Shown piece by piece: positions 44,013-54,165 of a stretch of DNA of 64,000 bases. The stretch comes from an uncultured Flavobacteriales bacterium (GTDB lineage Bacteria; Bacteroidota; Bacteroidia; Flavobacteriales_D; Sanyastnellaceae), in assembly GCA_949373165.1 (NCBI GenBank), contig CASICO010000002.1:32036-96035 (forward strand), given 5' to 3'. Below the pieces are notes generated by a model that saw nothing but the letters and a program-made list of their open reading frames with translations, did not search any database and was not told the origin of the DNA. Position 1 is the first letter of the stretch, and each line of letters opens with the position of its first letter. Both the position numbers and the translations under genes were made by a program.

Positions 44013-45505
44013 AGCTGCTCAAGGACATCCTCTATGGGGCCAGAATCACCACGGTCGTTGGGTCCACTCATGTTGCCGTGGAATCTGTTGTCGCCGACAG
44101 CAGAAAGGTGAAGCCCTTTGGATGCTTCGTGGCCATTGCCGGTCAAGCTGTGGATGGGCACGCCCACATTCCAGCCGCCATTCGCGCAGGTGCCGCCGTG
44201 GTTGTTTGCGAGCAATTGCCCTCCGAAGACGACCAGTCTAACCAAGTGGTTTACATCCAAGTGGAAAACAGCCGTTCTGCCCTTGGGCACATGGCGTCCA
44301 ACTACCACAACAACCCGAGCGAGCGGCTCAAGATTGTGGCCGTGACCGGAACCAATGGCAAAACCACCGTGGCCACGTTGCTCCACCGCCTTGCGCGGCT
44401 GTTTGACAGAAAAGCTGGATTGGTCAGCACGGTCGAAAACCGCATTGTCGACAAAGTCGTTCCCGCAACACACACCACCCCAGACCCTGTGGGCCTGCAA
44501 CAGCTGTTCTCCGACATGTTGGAAGCGGGCTGCACCCACTGCTTTATCGAAGCAAGCTCTCACGCGCTGGACCAACACCGGTTGGCCGGAACCTCAATGA
44601 CTGGGGCGGTTTTCACAAACATCACCCACGACCACCTCGATTATCACGGTGACTTCAATGCGTACATCGGCGCCAAAAAGTCCCTTTTTGATCACCTCCC
44701 AGCCACTGCATTTGCCCTAACAAATGCCGACGCTCGCCATGCAGAAACCATGGTTCAGGGCACGAAGGCGAAGGTCGTCAGTTACGGAACGCAACAAGTT
44801 GCTGACCACAAAACACGCATTGTAGAAAACGGACTCAGCGGTCTGCACCTGCACATCGAGGGTCAAGACCTCTATACCCGGCTGATTGGGGAATTCAACG
44901 CATCCAACCTGACTGCGGTTTACGCTGTGGCGAAGGAACTCGGATGGAATGCCCTGGACACCCTCACCCACTTGTCGTTGCTCGATGCCCCTGAAGGCCG
45001 CATGCAACAGGTCCGAGGCGGTCAAAGCGATGTGCACGCCATTGTCGACTACGCCCACACACCCGATGCCCTGCGCAAAGTTTTGGAAACCCTCCAAACG
45101 GTGCGCAAATCCGGACCCTCCGTCGCCACAGGCGAAGAGTCCCGCATCTTCTGTGTGGTGGGTTGCGGTGGAGACCGTGACCGAACCAAACGCCCCATGA
45201 TGGCTCAAACGGCAGCCAACCTATCGGACTTGGTCATCCTGACATCAGACAACCCCAGAAGCGAAGACCCCAACGCCATCATTGCCGAAATGAAAGAAGG
45301 GCTCGATCCCATTCAAACGCGCAAAGTCACATCCAATGCAGACCGCAGCGAAGCAATCCGCTCCGCCTGCATCCAAGCCCGCCCCGGAGACGTGATTCTT
45401 GTCGCCGGAAAAGGCCACGAGAAATACCAAGAGATCAAAGGCGAGCGCCTGGCCTTTGACGACGTCACTGTGCTCACGCAAGCCTTGGCCCTTCCAAACC
45501 GCTGA
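44009..45505 (+). CDS. murE: UDP-MurNAc-L-Ala-D-Glu:meso-DAP ligase MurE
   Basis: The 498-residue Mur ligase has ATP site GTNGKTT (114-120) and the DNPRSEDPNAI motif, which is diagnostic for meso-diaminopimelate as the added amino acid. It adds the third residue of the peptidoglycan stem. Overlaps ftsI by four bases. The gene stops three bases before mraY. Confidence 0.97.
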   Translation: MKLLKDILYGARITTVVGSTHVAVESVVADSRKVKPFGCFVAIAGQAVDGHAHIPAAIRAGAAVVVCEQLPSEDDQSNQVVYIQVENSRSALGHMASNYHNNPSERLKIVAVTGTNGKTTVATLLHRLARLFDRKAGLVSTVENRIVDKVVPATHTTPDPVGLQQLFSDMLEAGCTHCFIEASSHALDQHRLAGTSMTGAVFTNITHDHLDYHGDFNAYIGAKKSLFDHLPATAFALTNADARHAETMVQGTKAKVVSYGTQQVADHKTRIVENGLSGLHLHIEGQDLYTRLIGEFNASNLTAVYAVAKELGWNALDTLTHLSLLDAPEGRMQQVRGGQSDVHAIVDYAHTPDALRKVLETLQTVRKSGPSVATGEESRIFCVVGCGGDRDRTKRPMMAQTAANLSDLVILTSDNPRSEDPNAIIAEMKEGLDPIQTRKVTSNADRSEAIRSACIQARPGDVILVAGKGHEKYQEIKGERLAFDDVTVLTQALALPNR

Positions 45506-45508
45506 TCG

Positions 45509-46747
45509 ATGCTCTATCACCTCTTCGACCATCTTCAGCAGATTTCCGACGTCCCAGGCGCTGGACTGTTCCAATACATCTCCTTCCGCGCAGCCGCAGC
45601 GGCCCTGCTCTCCCTGTTGGTCTCCATCGGCATTGGCAAGCGCATTATCCAATGGCTGCAACTCAAGCAAGTCGGCGAAGTGGTTCGTGACCTCGGACTC
45701 GAGGGGCAAATGCAAAAGCAGGGGACGCCCACCATGGGGGGCATCATCATCCTGAGCGCCATTCTGATTCCGACCGTTCTGCTCGCAGACCTCACCAACA
45801 TCTACATCCAGTGCATGCTTCTGGTCACGGTACTCCTGGGCGGAATTGGCTTCATCGACGACTACATCAAAGTCTTCCAGAACAACAAAGAAGGCCTGGC
45901 CGGTCGCTTTAAAATCGTGGGTCAGGTTGCAGCAAGTTTGCTGGTGGCTTCGATGTTGTATTGGAGCCCTCAGGTGCGTGTAAAAGAAGCGGTCCCAGCC
46001 AATGCCATCGAAGCCCTTGAGCAAGGGGTCGAAGACACCGATGGAGACGGGTTTGTGCGGGTGGAACGCCGGTCCATGAAGACCACCATCCCCTTTGTCA
46101 AGAACAATGAATTCGACTACGCCCGGCTGACTGACTGGGCCACGGACTCCCCCTGGGCCCATTTCGCGATTTACGCCCTGATTGTCGTGTTTATCGTGAC
46201 GGCCGTTTCCAATGGCGCCAACCTGACTGACGGCATGGATGGGTTGGCCACTGGAACCAGTGCGATCATCGGCATGACCCTGGCCATTCTCGCCTACGTC
46301 TCAGGCAACGCCTTGTTTAGCGACTACCTCAACGTCTTGTTCATTCCAGACTCAGGTGAGCTGGTCGTGTTCATCTCTGCCTTTGTTGGCGCGTGTGTTG
46401 GCTTCCTCTGGTACAATGCATATCCCGCGCAAGTCTTCATGGGAGACACAGGCAGCTTGGCCCTTGGCGGCATCATCGCCACGTTCGCGATCGCCATCCG
46501 CAAAGAACTCCTCATCCCTGTGCTCTGCGGAATTTTCCTGATCGAGAACCTGAGTGTCGTCATGCAAGTGGCATGGTTCAAGCACACCAAGCGGAAGTAT
46601 GGAGAAGGGCGTCGGATTTTCCGCATGTCTCCGCTCCATCACCACTACCAAAAAGGAGGGATGCCAGAGAGCAAAATCACCGCTCGTTTCTGGATTGTGG
46701 GCATCCTGCTCGCCGTCATCACCATCGTCACACTCAAGGTTCGTTGA
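45509..46747 (+). CDS. mraY: Phospho-MurNAc-pentapeptide translocase MraY
   Basis: The 412-residue membrane enzyme has about ten helices and the family motifs [29 protein letters not shown] and [12 protein letters not shown], including the Mg-binding Asp pairs. It makes lipid I at the inner membrane. A roughly 75-residue insert at about 150-225 (around [17 protein letters not shown]) is a feature of Bacteroidota MraY. Stop overlaps the murD ATG by one base. Confidence 0.97.
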   Translation: MLYHLFDHLQQISDVPGAGLFQYISFRAAAAALLSLLVSIGIGKRIIQWLQLKQVGEVVRDLGLEGQMQKQGTPTMGGIIILSAILIPTVLLADLTNIYIQCMLLVTVLLGGIGFIDDYIKVFQNNKEGLAGRFKIVGQVAASLLVASMLYWSPQVRVKEAVPANAIEALEQGVEDTDGDGFVRVERRSMKTTIPFVKNNEFDYARLTDWATDSPWAHFAIYALIVVFIVTAVSNGANLTDGMDGLATGTSAIIGMTLAILAYVSGNALFSDYLNVLFIPDSGELVVFISAFVGACVGFLWYNAYPAQVFMGDTGSLALGGIIATFAIAIRKELLIPVLCGIFLIENLSVVMQVAWFKHTKRKYGEGRRIFRMSPLHHHYQKGGMPESKITARFWIVGILLAVITIVTLKVR

Positions 46748-48108
46748 TGTCCGCCATGGTGACCATACTCGGTGCCGGCGAAAGCGGTGAAGGTGCAGCC
46801 AAACTGTGCCATGCCCTTGACATGCCCTGTCGTGTCTCCGACAGTGGAGCCGTGGACCCCGGAAGAAAAGCCAGACTTCACGCACTCGGCATTGCCACAG
46901 AAGAAGGCGGCCATGACCCTGCGCTCTTGGCCGAATCTGACTTGATCATCAAGTCTCCAGGCATTCCATCCAAAGCCGCCCCCGTCCAATGGGCCAAGGA
47001 GGCTGGCGTTGAAGTCATTGGTGAACTTGAATTCGCCGCCCGTCACACCCACGCCAAGATTGCAGCCATCACCGGAACCAACGGTAAAACCACCACCACA
47101 GGACTGCTGCATCACCTGCTCACTCAAGGTGGAATGGACGCTGGTTGTGCCGGCAACATTGGGACCAGCTTCGCCGGTGCCATCGCCGAAGCCCGCCTTC
47201 GCCCTGAGGGAGACCGGGACATCTGGGTTGTCGAAGCGTCCAGCTTCCAACTCGAAGACACGGTCGAATTCAGCCCTGACATCGCGCTCCTTTTGAACCT
47301 CACGCCCGACCACCTCGATCGCCATGGCGATGTCGATGGTTATGGAGACGCCAAATGGAACATCACATCTCGCCAAACGGCAGATGACCACCTCATTCTG
47401 AATGCAGACGACCCTGGGCTAAACCGCCTCAGGAAGCGCTGTACAACAGCCGCTCAAGTGCACGCCTTTTCGGCGGACACCAAAGCTGCGAAACGCGAAG
47501 ACCTCGCGGCACACCTCATTGACAACAAACGATTCACCTTTTCCAATACCCCCCTGACTATGAGCATCCAGGAACTCGCCCTCCAAGGCAAACACAACCT
47601 CTACAACTCCATGGCCGCTGGCGTCGCTGCACGCCTCTTTGACTTAAACGATGTCAACCTGCGAGAAGGGCTGCAGCACTTCACCAATGCCGAACATCGC
47701 TTAGAACACGTGTCAGAAATCAATGACATCCAATTCATCAACGACAGTAAAGCCACCAATGTCAATGCCGCATGGTACGCCCTGGACAGCATGACGCGCC
47801 CCACAATCTGGATTGCAGGCGGCGTTGACAAAGGCAACGACTACACCCAGCTCATCCCCTTGGTTGGCGAAAAGGTGCACACCTTGATTTGCTTGGGCAA
47901 GGACAACGCCAAACTCAAGAAAGCCTTTGGAACCGCAGTGTCGCGAATCCTGGAGGTAGAAAGTGCAGAAGAAGCTGCAGTATTGGGTTACAACGTGGCA
48001 CAACCCGGAGATGCCGTTTTGCTCTCTCCTGCTTGCGCCAGTTTCGACCTGTTTTCTTCTTACGAAGAGCGCGGAATTCGTTTCAAGCAAGGCGCCCGCT
48101 CCATCTGA
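46747..48108 (+). CDS. murD: UDP-MurNAc-L-Ala:D-Glu ligase MurD
   Basis: The 453-residue Mur ligase has the N-terminal Rossmann-like ILGAGESGEGAA and ATP site ITGTNGKTTTTG (about 108-119), then NLTPDHLDRHG and the C-terminal INDSKATNVNAAWYAL. It adds D-Glu to UDP-MurNAc-L-Ala. ATG 46747 overlaps the mraY stop; an alternative ATG lies at 46756. ftsW follows after three bases. Confidence 0.95.
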   Translation: MSAMVTILGAGESGEGAAKLCHALDMPCRVSDSGAVDPGRKARLHALGIATEEGGHDPALLAESDLIIKSPGIPSKAAPVQWAKEAGVEVIGELEFAARHTHAKIAAITGTNGKTTTTGLLHHLLTQGGMDAGCAGNIGTSFAGAIAEARLRPEGDRDIWVVEASSFQLEDTVEFSPDIALLLNLTPDHLDRHGDVDGYGDAKWNITSRQTADDHLILNADDPGLNRLRKRCTTAAQVHAFSADTKAAKREDLAAHLIDNKRFTFSNTPLTMSIQELALQGKHNLYNSMAAGVAARLFDLNDVNLREGLQHFTNAEHRLEHVSEINDIQFINDSKATNVNAAWYALDSMTRPTIWIAGGVDKGNDYTQLIPLVGEKVHTLICLGKDNAKLKKAFGTAVSRILEVESAEEAAVLGYNVAQPGDAVLLSPACASFDLFSSYEERGIRFKQGARSI

Positions 48109-48111
48109 ATC

Positions 48112-49329
48112 ATGACCGGACGGATCGCCGACTTCCTTGCCGACAAGCTCAAAGGGGACCGCGTCATTTGGGTCGTGGTGTTCCTGCTCGTGCTCATTTC
48201 TGCGGTCAGTGTGTATTCCGCAAGTGCCACACTCGCTTGGAAAGCAGGAGGAGACTCTGTGCGGGTCCTGACCAAACACCTGAGTCTTCTCGGAAGTGGA
48301 TTGCTGGTGATGTGGGGCGTCCACAAACTCAAATTCGCCTGGTTCTCCAGGCTCAGTCAACTGGGAATTCACATCTCTCTCGCGCTCTTGCTCATGGCGC
48401 TGTTGGTCGGATCCGAAATCAATGACGCCAGAAGGTGGGTCGACATTGCGGGCTTCCGGTTTCAACCCTCGGACATGGCGAAAGTGGCCTTGGTGGCCTT
48501 TGTCGCCAGAATGCTCGACCGCAATCGGCTCATCCTCCACGACTTCAATAAGGGCGTCCGTCCGATTGTCGTCTACATCGCAGCCACTTGCGCTCTGATT
48601 CTTCCCGCAGACTTCTCCACGGCCGCTCTGTTGGGTTTGGTTTGCTTTCTCTTGATGGTCATCGCGGGGGTGCCCTTTCGCTCCTTGGCCATGACTGCAG
48701 GTTGGGCAGTCGGCGGGATGCTCTCCTTGGTGGGACTCGGCATAGCTGCACCCAGCCTCTTCCCCAGATTCAGCACTTGGGTGGCCCGCGCCACCAGCTT
48801 TTTTGGCGGCGAAGGGGGCTCCGATTCTACACAAATCAACTTTGCCCTTCAAGCGATTCACGAAGGGGGAATCCTGCCTCAAGGGCCAGGGTCCGGCGTG
48901 AGTCGAAATGCAATGCCGGTGGCCTATGCCGATATGATCTACGCCTTCATCATCGAGGAATGGGGCTTGATTCTCGGCGGCATTGGCCTCATCCTTTTGT
49001 ATTTGATTCTGTTCTCGAGGGCGATTCGAATTGGCACAAAATGCACCCGGCCCTTCGGCAGCCTATTGGCCATAGGCCTGGGTCTCATGCTCACTTTGCA
49101 AGCCATGGTTAACATGGGTGTAGCGGTTGACTTGCTCCCCATGACAGGACAGCCTTTGCCCTTGGTTTCCATGGGAGGCTCGTCGATTTGGTTCACTTGT
49201 GCAGCCCTCGGAATGATTCTCGCAGTCAGTCGGTCTTTGACCGACCCCACCGCAGCAGAACCCGTTCAAGGTTTCGGCAACCGTCACGCTCAACCCATCG
49301 ACACAACACCCCAATCCGCCCATGGCTGA
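48112..49329 (+). CDS. ftsW: Septal peptidoglycan glycosyltransferase FtsW
   Basis: The 405-residue SEDS protein has about ten membrane helices, with DARRWVDIAGFRFQPSDMAKVAL (family core), FQAIHEGG-type segment and LPLVSMGGSS near the C-terminus. FtsW polymerises lipid II with FtsI at the septum. Called ftsW rather than rodA from its place between murD and murG. The last eight bases overlap murG. Confidence 0.94.
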   Translation: MTGRIADFLADKLKGDRVIWVVVFLLVLISAVSVYSASATLAWKAGGDSVRVLTKHLSLLGSGLLVMWGVHKLKFAWFSRLSQLGIHISLALLLMALLVGSEINDARRWVDIAGFRFQPSDMAKVALVAFVARMLDRNRLILHDFNKGVRPIVVYIAATCALILPADFSTAALLGLVCFLLMVIAGVPFRSLAMTAGWAVGGMLSLVGLGIAAPSLFPRFSTWVARATSFFGGEGGSDSTQINFALQAIHEGGILPQGPGSGVSRNAMPVAYADMIYAFIIEEWGLILGGIGLILLYLILFSRAIRIGTKCTRPFGSLLAIGLGLMLTLQAMVNMGVAVDLLPMTGQPLPLVSMGGSSIWFTCAALGMILAVSRSLTDPTAAEPVQGFGNRHAQPIDTTPQSAHG

Positions 49330-50464
49330 TGCGCCACTTCGGGTTCTGATTTCCGGAGGAGGCACGGGCGGCCACATCCACCCTGCGCTGGCCATCGCAG
49401 AAGCCCTTTTGGAAAAAAAACCCAACACCGCCATCGAATTCGTGGGCGCCCTTGGAAGAATGGAAATGGAGCGAATCCCCGCTGCAGGCCACATCATTAC
49501 CGGACTTCCCATCACCGGGATAGACCGCAAACTGTCCATTCGCAACCTTCGCTTTCCTTTTCGCTTGCTTCGCTCACTGTGGCAGTCGAGGCGCATCGTG
49601 AAACGGTTTCAGCCAGATGTGGTCGTGGGTGTGGGTGGATTTGCCAGCGGACCCCTTCTCTGGGCCGCCGCCAAAGCCGGCATTCCCACGCTCATCCAAG
49701 AGCAAAATGGGTTTCCGGGCATCACCAACAGACTGCTTGCCAAAAAAGTGGACCGCGTCTGCGCCGGGTTTCCTGGACTTGAACGCTGGTTTCCCGCCCA
49801 CAAAATCGTAGAAACTGGCAACCCACTGCGCGCCGGAATCTTGAACCGAATGGGTGCCGGAAACGAAAAGGAATCCAATGCCACAGACGCCCGCCGTCAC
49901 TTCGACCTGACCGACGACATTCCCGTTCTTCTCGTTTTGGGGGGCAGCTTAGGCGCCGCCAGCATGAATGAAGCCGTGCGCCAACTGGTCAGCTCTGGAC
50001 CCCTGAAAGGAAAAGGAATCCAAGTCCTCTGGCAATGCGGCGGCCGATATGAAGCAGAACAGCTGGCTTGGGCTAAAAATCAAGCCGATCCGCAACTCCA
50101 TGTCCGGGGCTTCATCGACCGGATGGACTTGGCCTACGATGCCGCCTCCGTCATTGCCAGCCGCGCTGGTGCGATGTCCATTGCCGAATTGGCCTTGGTG
50201 GGAAAGCCCACCCTATTGGTGCCTTCGCCCCATGTCGCAGAGGACCACCAAACCAAAAATGCAAAGTCGGTGGTGAACCGTCAAGGCGCGATTCTCGTTC
50301 CCGACACGCGCATTGCACAAGATCTCGAACAAGAAGTAAGAACACTTCTCCTCAATGAGTCGGCGGCCAAGGCGCTCGGTGCAGCGCTGCTGGCGACTTC
50401 ACGTCCGGAAGCTGCCAAACGCGTCGCAGACGAGGTGCTGCTGCTGGTCGACACAAAACGCTGA
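49322..50464 (+). CDS. murG: UDP-GlcNAc transferase MurG
   Basis: The 380-residue glycosyltransferase has the N-terminal SGGGTGGHIHPALA loop (11-24), VVGVGGFASGPLLW, LGGSLGA and the C-terminal SRAGAMSIAELALVGKPTLLVPSPHVAEDHQ nucleotide site (as shorter motifs SRAGAMSIAE and PSPHVAEDHQ). It converts lipid I to lipid II on the inner membrane. Starts within the ftsW end; murC starts five bases after its stop. Confidence 0.96.
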   Translation: MADAPLRVLISGGGTGGHIHPALAIAEALLEKKPNTAIEFVGALGRMEMERIPAAGHIITGLPITGIDRKLSIRNLRFPFRLLRSLWQSRRIVKRFQPDVVVGVGGFASGPLLWAAAKAGIPTLIQEQNGFPGITNRLLAKKVDRVCAGFPGLERWFPAHKIVETGNPLRAGILNRMGAGNEKESNATDARRHFDLTDDIPVLLVLGGSLGAASMNEAVRQLVSSGPLKGKGIQVLWQCGGRYEAEQLAWAKNQADPQLHVRGFIDRMDLAYDAASVIASRAGAMSIAELALVGKPTLLVPSPHVAEDHQTKNAKSVVNRQGAILVPDTRIAQDLEQEVRTLLLNESAAKALGAALLATSRPEAAKRVADEVLLLVDTKR

Positions 50465-50468
50465 CGTC

Positions 50469-51932
50469 ATGCCGGCAAAACAAGTCTTCTTTCTGGGCAT
50501 TGGCGGAATAGGGATGAGTGCACTGGCCCGCTGGTACAATGCGCATGGCGCGCACGTTGCTGGCTATGACAAGACCGCCTCTTCCCTCACCCAAGAACTT
50601 CAAAAGGAGGGCATTCAAGTTGACACGACAGGAGAAGTCAAGGCCTTGCCCAACGGCCTTGCCCAGGATTTAAATTCGGCCAACACCGAAAATTGGCTAA
50701 TTGTAGCCACACCCGCTGTCCCCTTGGACTTTCCTCTGCTTCTCGCCTTTCAAACCGCGGGATTCCACATTTGGAAGCGCGCCGAAATTTTGGGGCATTT
50801 AACCGCCAATCGGCCCTTGATGGCCATTGCCGGCACCCATGGCAAAACGACCACTTCAACCTTGCTCTCTCATTTTCTAGACAAAGCAAACATTCCCGTA
50901 GAGGCCTTTCTTGGGGGCATTGCCAAAGGGACAGGGTCCAATCTCTTGCTCGCAGGCCAAGGCTCAGACACGCCTTGGATTGTTGCCGAAGCCGACGAAT
51001 TTGACCGCAGTTTTTTGACCCTCCACCCCAAGCACGCGGTCATTACATCTACAGATGCCGATCACTTGGACATCTATGGGTCTTCAGATGCGCTCAGGTC
51101 CGCCTTTGGCACCTTCGCCGAACAAGTGGCACCCGGCGGACTGCTCATCCATCACGACGCCCTTGAATCTTGGGTCAAGGAATCGCCCGCTATCCCCATT
51201 CCACCCCATGCGCAATACGGGGAACTTGAGCCAGGCCAGTCCCTCGAAAAATTGGGATGGGAAGCGGGCTATTCCGAAGTCGCAGGTGAGTCAGGAAGGT
51301 CAAAGTTCACGTTGCACCTCCAAGGCAAACCTGCCTTCGACATCCTCTGGTCACTCCCGGGAAAGCACAACGCAGCCAACGCCACTGCCGCAGCAGCCAT
51401 GGCCATCCGCGCAGGACTTGACGCCGAACAGCTACCTCGGCTTTTGGACCAATTTCCCGGGATATCCAGGCGGTTTGAAATCCGACACAACAGCATCGCT
51501 TTCACGGTCATTGATGATTACGCCCATCACCCCAGTGAAATCAGCGGAACCATTGAAGCCACCAGACTGCTGTATCCCAATCGCAAAATTTTGGGGGTGT
51601 TCCAACCCCACCTCTACAGCCGAACCCAAGACTTCTTGACGGACTTCGCAAACGCCCTTTCTTCACTCGACGAATGCATCCTCCTGCCCATCTATGCTGC
51701 CCGCGAAAAACCCCTTCCAGGCATCGATGCACAGGCCATTGGGGAAAAGATAACCGGGTGCCCAGTGAAATGCCCCGAAGAAAGCCGGTTTTTGGATGTT
51801 CTGGAGACATGTGATCCAGATGTGCTGCTGTTCATGGGCGCAGGGGACCTCCACCGTTGGATACCCGCGGCTGTGGCGCGTTTCAGTACATCTGACTCAG
51901 ACAACCAAAACAACTCGAATTCGCAACCGTGA
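50469..51932 (+). CDS. murC: UDP-MurNAc:L-alanine ligase MurC
   Basis: The 487-residue Mur ligase has the N-terminal FFLGIGGIGMSALARW, ATP site GTHGKTTT (122-129), EADEFDRSFL and the C-terminal DDYAHHPSEI. It attaches L-Ala to UDP-MurNAc. A longer frame runs into murG, but ATG 50469 gives the true family start. Stop overlaps the ftsQ GTG. Confidence 0.95.
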   Translation: MPAKQVFFLGIGGIGMSALARWYNAHGAHVAGYDKTASSLTQELQKEGIQVDTTGEVKALPNGLAQDLNSANTENWLIVATPAVPLDFPLLLAFQTAGFHIWKRAEILGHLTANRPLMAIAGTHGKTTTSTLLSHFLDKANIPVEAFLGGIAKGTGSNLLLAGQGSDTPWIVAEADEFDRSFLTLHPKHAVITSTDADHLDIYGSSDALRSAFGTFAEQVAPGGLLIHHDALESWVKESPAIPIPPHAQYGELEPGQSLEKLGWEAGYSEVAGESGRSKFTLHLQGKPAFDILWSLPGKHNAANATAAAAMAIRAGLDAEQLPRLLDQFPGISRRFEIRHNSIAFTVIDDYAHHPSEISGTIEATRLLYPNRKILGVFQPHLYSRTQDFLTDFANALSSLDECILLPIYAAREKPLPGIDAQAIGEKITGCPVKCPEESRFLDVLETCDPDVLLFMGAGDLHRWIPAAVARFSTSDSDNQNNSNSQP

Positions 51933-52690
51933 GTCAAGCAACGCCACAATCGACATCCGAACAGCCTAAACGGCGGATGCTATGGCGCACGCTGCCCTTG
52001 CTTTTGCTCGCCGGCATCATCTTCACAGCGGCGGATCGTGAATCCGAAGGCACCCCCTGCCGTGCACTGGAAATTGAAGTCGACCAGCTCGATGGAATGT
52101 ACTTCGTCGACGCCCCGTCTTTGAGAACAGCTGTGATACGGGAGTTCCCACTGCTTGACCAACCGATGGTGGACCTTCCCTACAACGCCATCCACAAATC
52201 TGTGATGGCCCAACACGGGGTAGCTGAATGCAAAGTGCAACCTACCCTTGGCGGAGCCTTGCACATCTCTGTTCGCCAGCAACGCCCCATCGCTCGGGTC
52301 TGGACACCAGACAGCAGTCTGTATTTGGATGACGCGGGCCGCAGTCTTCCCTTGTCCAATCGATATTCAGCCGAAGTCCCCGTGGTTCATGCGCCTTCCA
52401 TCTCCTCTGCATCCTTGGCCATGCCCTTGCTGAACAAGATGGACCAAGACCCCTTCTGGGACCGGTTTATCGACCAAATCGCGGTCCATTCAGATGGCAC
52501 CATTCAATTCCACCCCCGCATTGGCGACTTGGTCGTTCAACTCGGGGCCGCAGAGGACCTCGATGGCCAATTGGACGCCCAACTTGGCCACCTCAAGACA
52601 TTTTACACTGCCCACATTGACAGTGGAGACTTACGCCAGTACACCGCTCTCGACCTGCGCTACGAAGGCCAACTCGTGGCACGAAAATGA
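51929..52690 (+). CDS. ftsQ: Cell division protein FtsQ-like
   Basis: The 253-residue protein has a short cytoplasmic tail, one transmembrane helix (about 19-33) and a periplasmic part with a POTRA-like region (LEIEVDQLDGMYFVDAP) and the QRPIARVW segment. Position between murC and ftsA fits FtsQ. The start is GTG at 51929, overlapping the murC stop. It links FtsL/FtsB-type proteins in the divisome. Confidence 0.87.
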   Translation: MSQATPQSTSEQPKRRMLWRTLPLLLLAGIIFTAADRESEGTPCRALEIEVDQLDGMYFVDAPSLRTAVIREFPLLDQPMVDLPYNAIHKSVMAQHGVAECKVQPTLGGALHISVRQQRPIARVWTPDSSLYLDDAGRSLPLSNRYSAEVPVVHAPSISSASLAMPLLNKMDQDPFWDRFIDQIAVHSDGTIQFHPRIGDLVVQLGAAEDLDGQLDAQLGHLKTFYTAHIDSGDLRQYTALDLRYEGQLVARK

Positions 52691-54000
52691 CCCCCAATTC
52701 CAGCACCTCTCCCATGGACCCATCCACATCACACCAGGACATCGTCGTCGGACTTGACATCGGCACCACCAAAATCGCATGCATTGTAGGCCAGCGCAAT
52801 GCACATGGCAAACTCGAGGTCATCGGGTATGGAAAAAGTGAATCCATCGGGGTTGTACGCGGCGTTGTGGCGAACATTGAGCAAACCGTACTGTCCATAC
52901 GCACCGCTGTAGAAGCCGCTGAAAAATCGGCCAATGTCCGCATCGAGGTTGTGAACGTGGGCATTGCTGGACAGCACATCAAGAGCCTCCAACATCGCGG
53001 ACAAATCATCCGCACGGACACCGAAGACGAAATCAGTCGAGACGATGTTCAGCAGCTGATTGACGACATGAAAAAGCTCAAGGTGCTGCCCGGAGAAGAA
53101 ATTCTTCACGTGTTGCCCCAAGAGTTTACTGTGGATGGCGAGCCTGGCATCAAGGAACCCGTGGGCCACACTGGGGTTCGACTCGAGGCGAATTTCCACA
53201 TCATCACAGGACAAACATCAGCTGCTAAAAACATCTACCGCTGCATCAAACGGGCAGGATTGCAAGTAGACCAGTTGATCCTTGAGCCCATTGCATCGAG
53301 CAGCTCGGTTCTGAGCGAAGAAGAAAAAGAAGCCGGTGTGGCATTGGTGGACATTGGAGGTGGCACTACAGACATCGCCATTTTCCAAGAAGGCATCATC
53401 CGCCATACTGCTGTGATTCCCTTCGGCGGAAATGCCATCACCGATGACATTAAGCAAGGATGTGGCGTTCTCAGAAAGCACGCAGAAGCCCTCAAAAACA
53501 AGTTCGGCTCTGCCCTTGAACAAGAGATGGCACAAGACGAGATCGTGGTCATCCCCGGTCTTCCTGGACGCCCCCCCAAAGAAGTCTCTCGCCGCAACAT
53601 CGCAGGCATCATTCAAGCCCGAATGGCCGAAATCATCGAGCACGTTCACTACGAGATCAAAAACAGCGGTTTAGAGCGCGAGCTCATTGGTGGCATTGTG
53701 GTCACAGGTGGTGGCAGTCAACTCCGCCACGTCCGCCAACTTTTTGAGTACGTGACCACATTGGATTGCCGAATCGGGTTCCCCAACACCCACTTGGCGC
53801 AAGCGCCTGATCGGAGTTTGACCGCCCCGACTTACGCCACAGGCATCGGCCTTGTTTTGCTCGGTTTTGAAGAAGAAAAAAGGAGCCAAGGAGATTATTC
53901 CAGCGACACCCGCCACGAAGAGGCTCAAGAAATGCGCACCGGTCCACGCAAGTTTCTGCAGAAAATCAAGGACTTCTTCGAAGACGAGCTTCCGGAGTAA
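52687..54000 (+). CDS. ftsA: Cell division protein FtsA
   Basis: The 437-residue actin-fold ATPase has the N-terminal VGLDIGTTKIACIVG phosphate-1 loop, VALVDIGGGTTDIAIF phosphate-2 and VVTGGGSQLRHVRQLFEY adenosine motifs, and a C-terminal amphipathic helix FLQKIKDFFEDEL for membrane binding. It tethers FtsZ to the membrane. Overlaps ftsQ by four bases. Confidence 0.96.
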   Translation: MTPNSSTSPMDPSTSHQDIVVGLDIGTTKIACIVGQRNAHGKLEVIGYGKSESIGVVRGVVANIEQTVLSIRTAVEAAEKSANVRIEVVNVGIAGQHIKSLQHRGQIIRTDTEDEISRDDVQQLIDDMKKLKVLPGEEILHVLPQEFTVDGEPGIKEPVGHTGVRLEANFHIITGQTSAAKNIYRCIKRAGLQVDQLILEPIASSSSVLSEEEKEAGVALVDIGGGTTDIAIFQEGIIRHTAVIPFGGNAITDDIKQGCGVLRKHAEALKNKFGSALEQEMAQDEIVVIPGLPGRPPKEVSRRNIAGIIQARMAEIIEHVHYEIKNSGLERELIGGIVVTGGGSQLRHVRQLFEYVTTLDCRIGFPNTHLAQAPDRSLTAPTYATGIGLVLLGFEEEKRSQGDYSSDTRHEEAQEMRTGPRKFLQKIKDFFEDELPE

Positions 54001-54116
54001 TCAAGGGAGCCTCGCCATCCAAATTCCGTTTTCCACGAAGACATGGTGAATGGATGACAGAATTGCGCGCCAAACCATGCCGTTCATCGCTTTTCTTGTC
54101 AAAGACCCGTGATGTT

Positions 54117-54137
54117 CGGGAATGCCTGTAATTCCCG
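54117..54137 (+). promoter_or_regulatory. Short hairpin in the ftsZ leader
   Basis: CGGGAAT (54117-54123) pairs with ATTCCCG (54131-54137) around a 7-base loop, 29 bases before the ftsZ ATG. The 165-base ftsA-ftsZ gap is the longest in the cluster. The hairpin may affect translation or act as a processing site. No U-tract follows. Confidence 0.35.
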
Positions 54138-54165
54138 CAACCCTCCATTCAACCGGAACAGCAAC

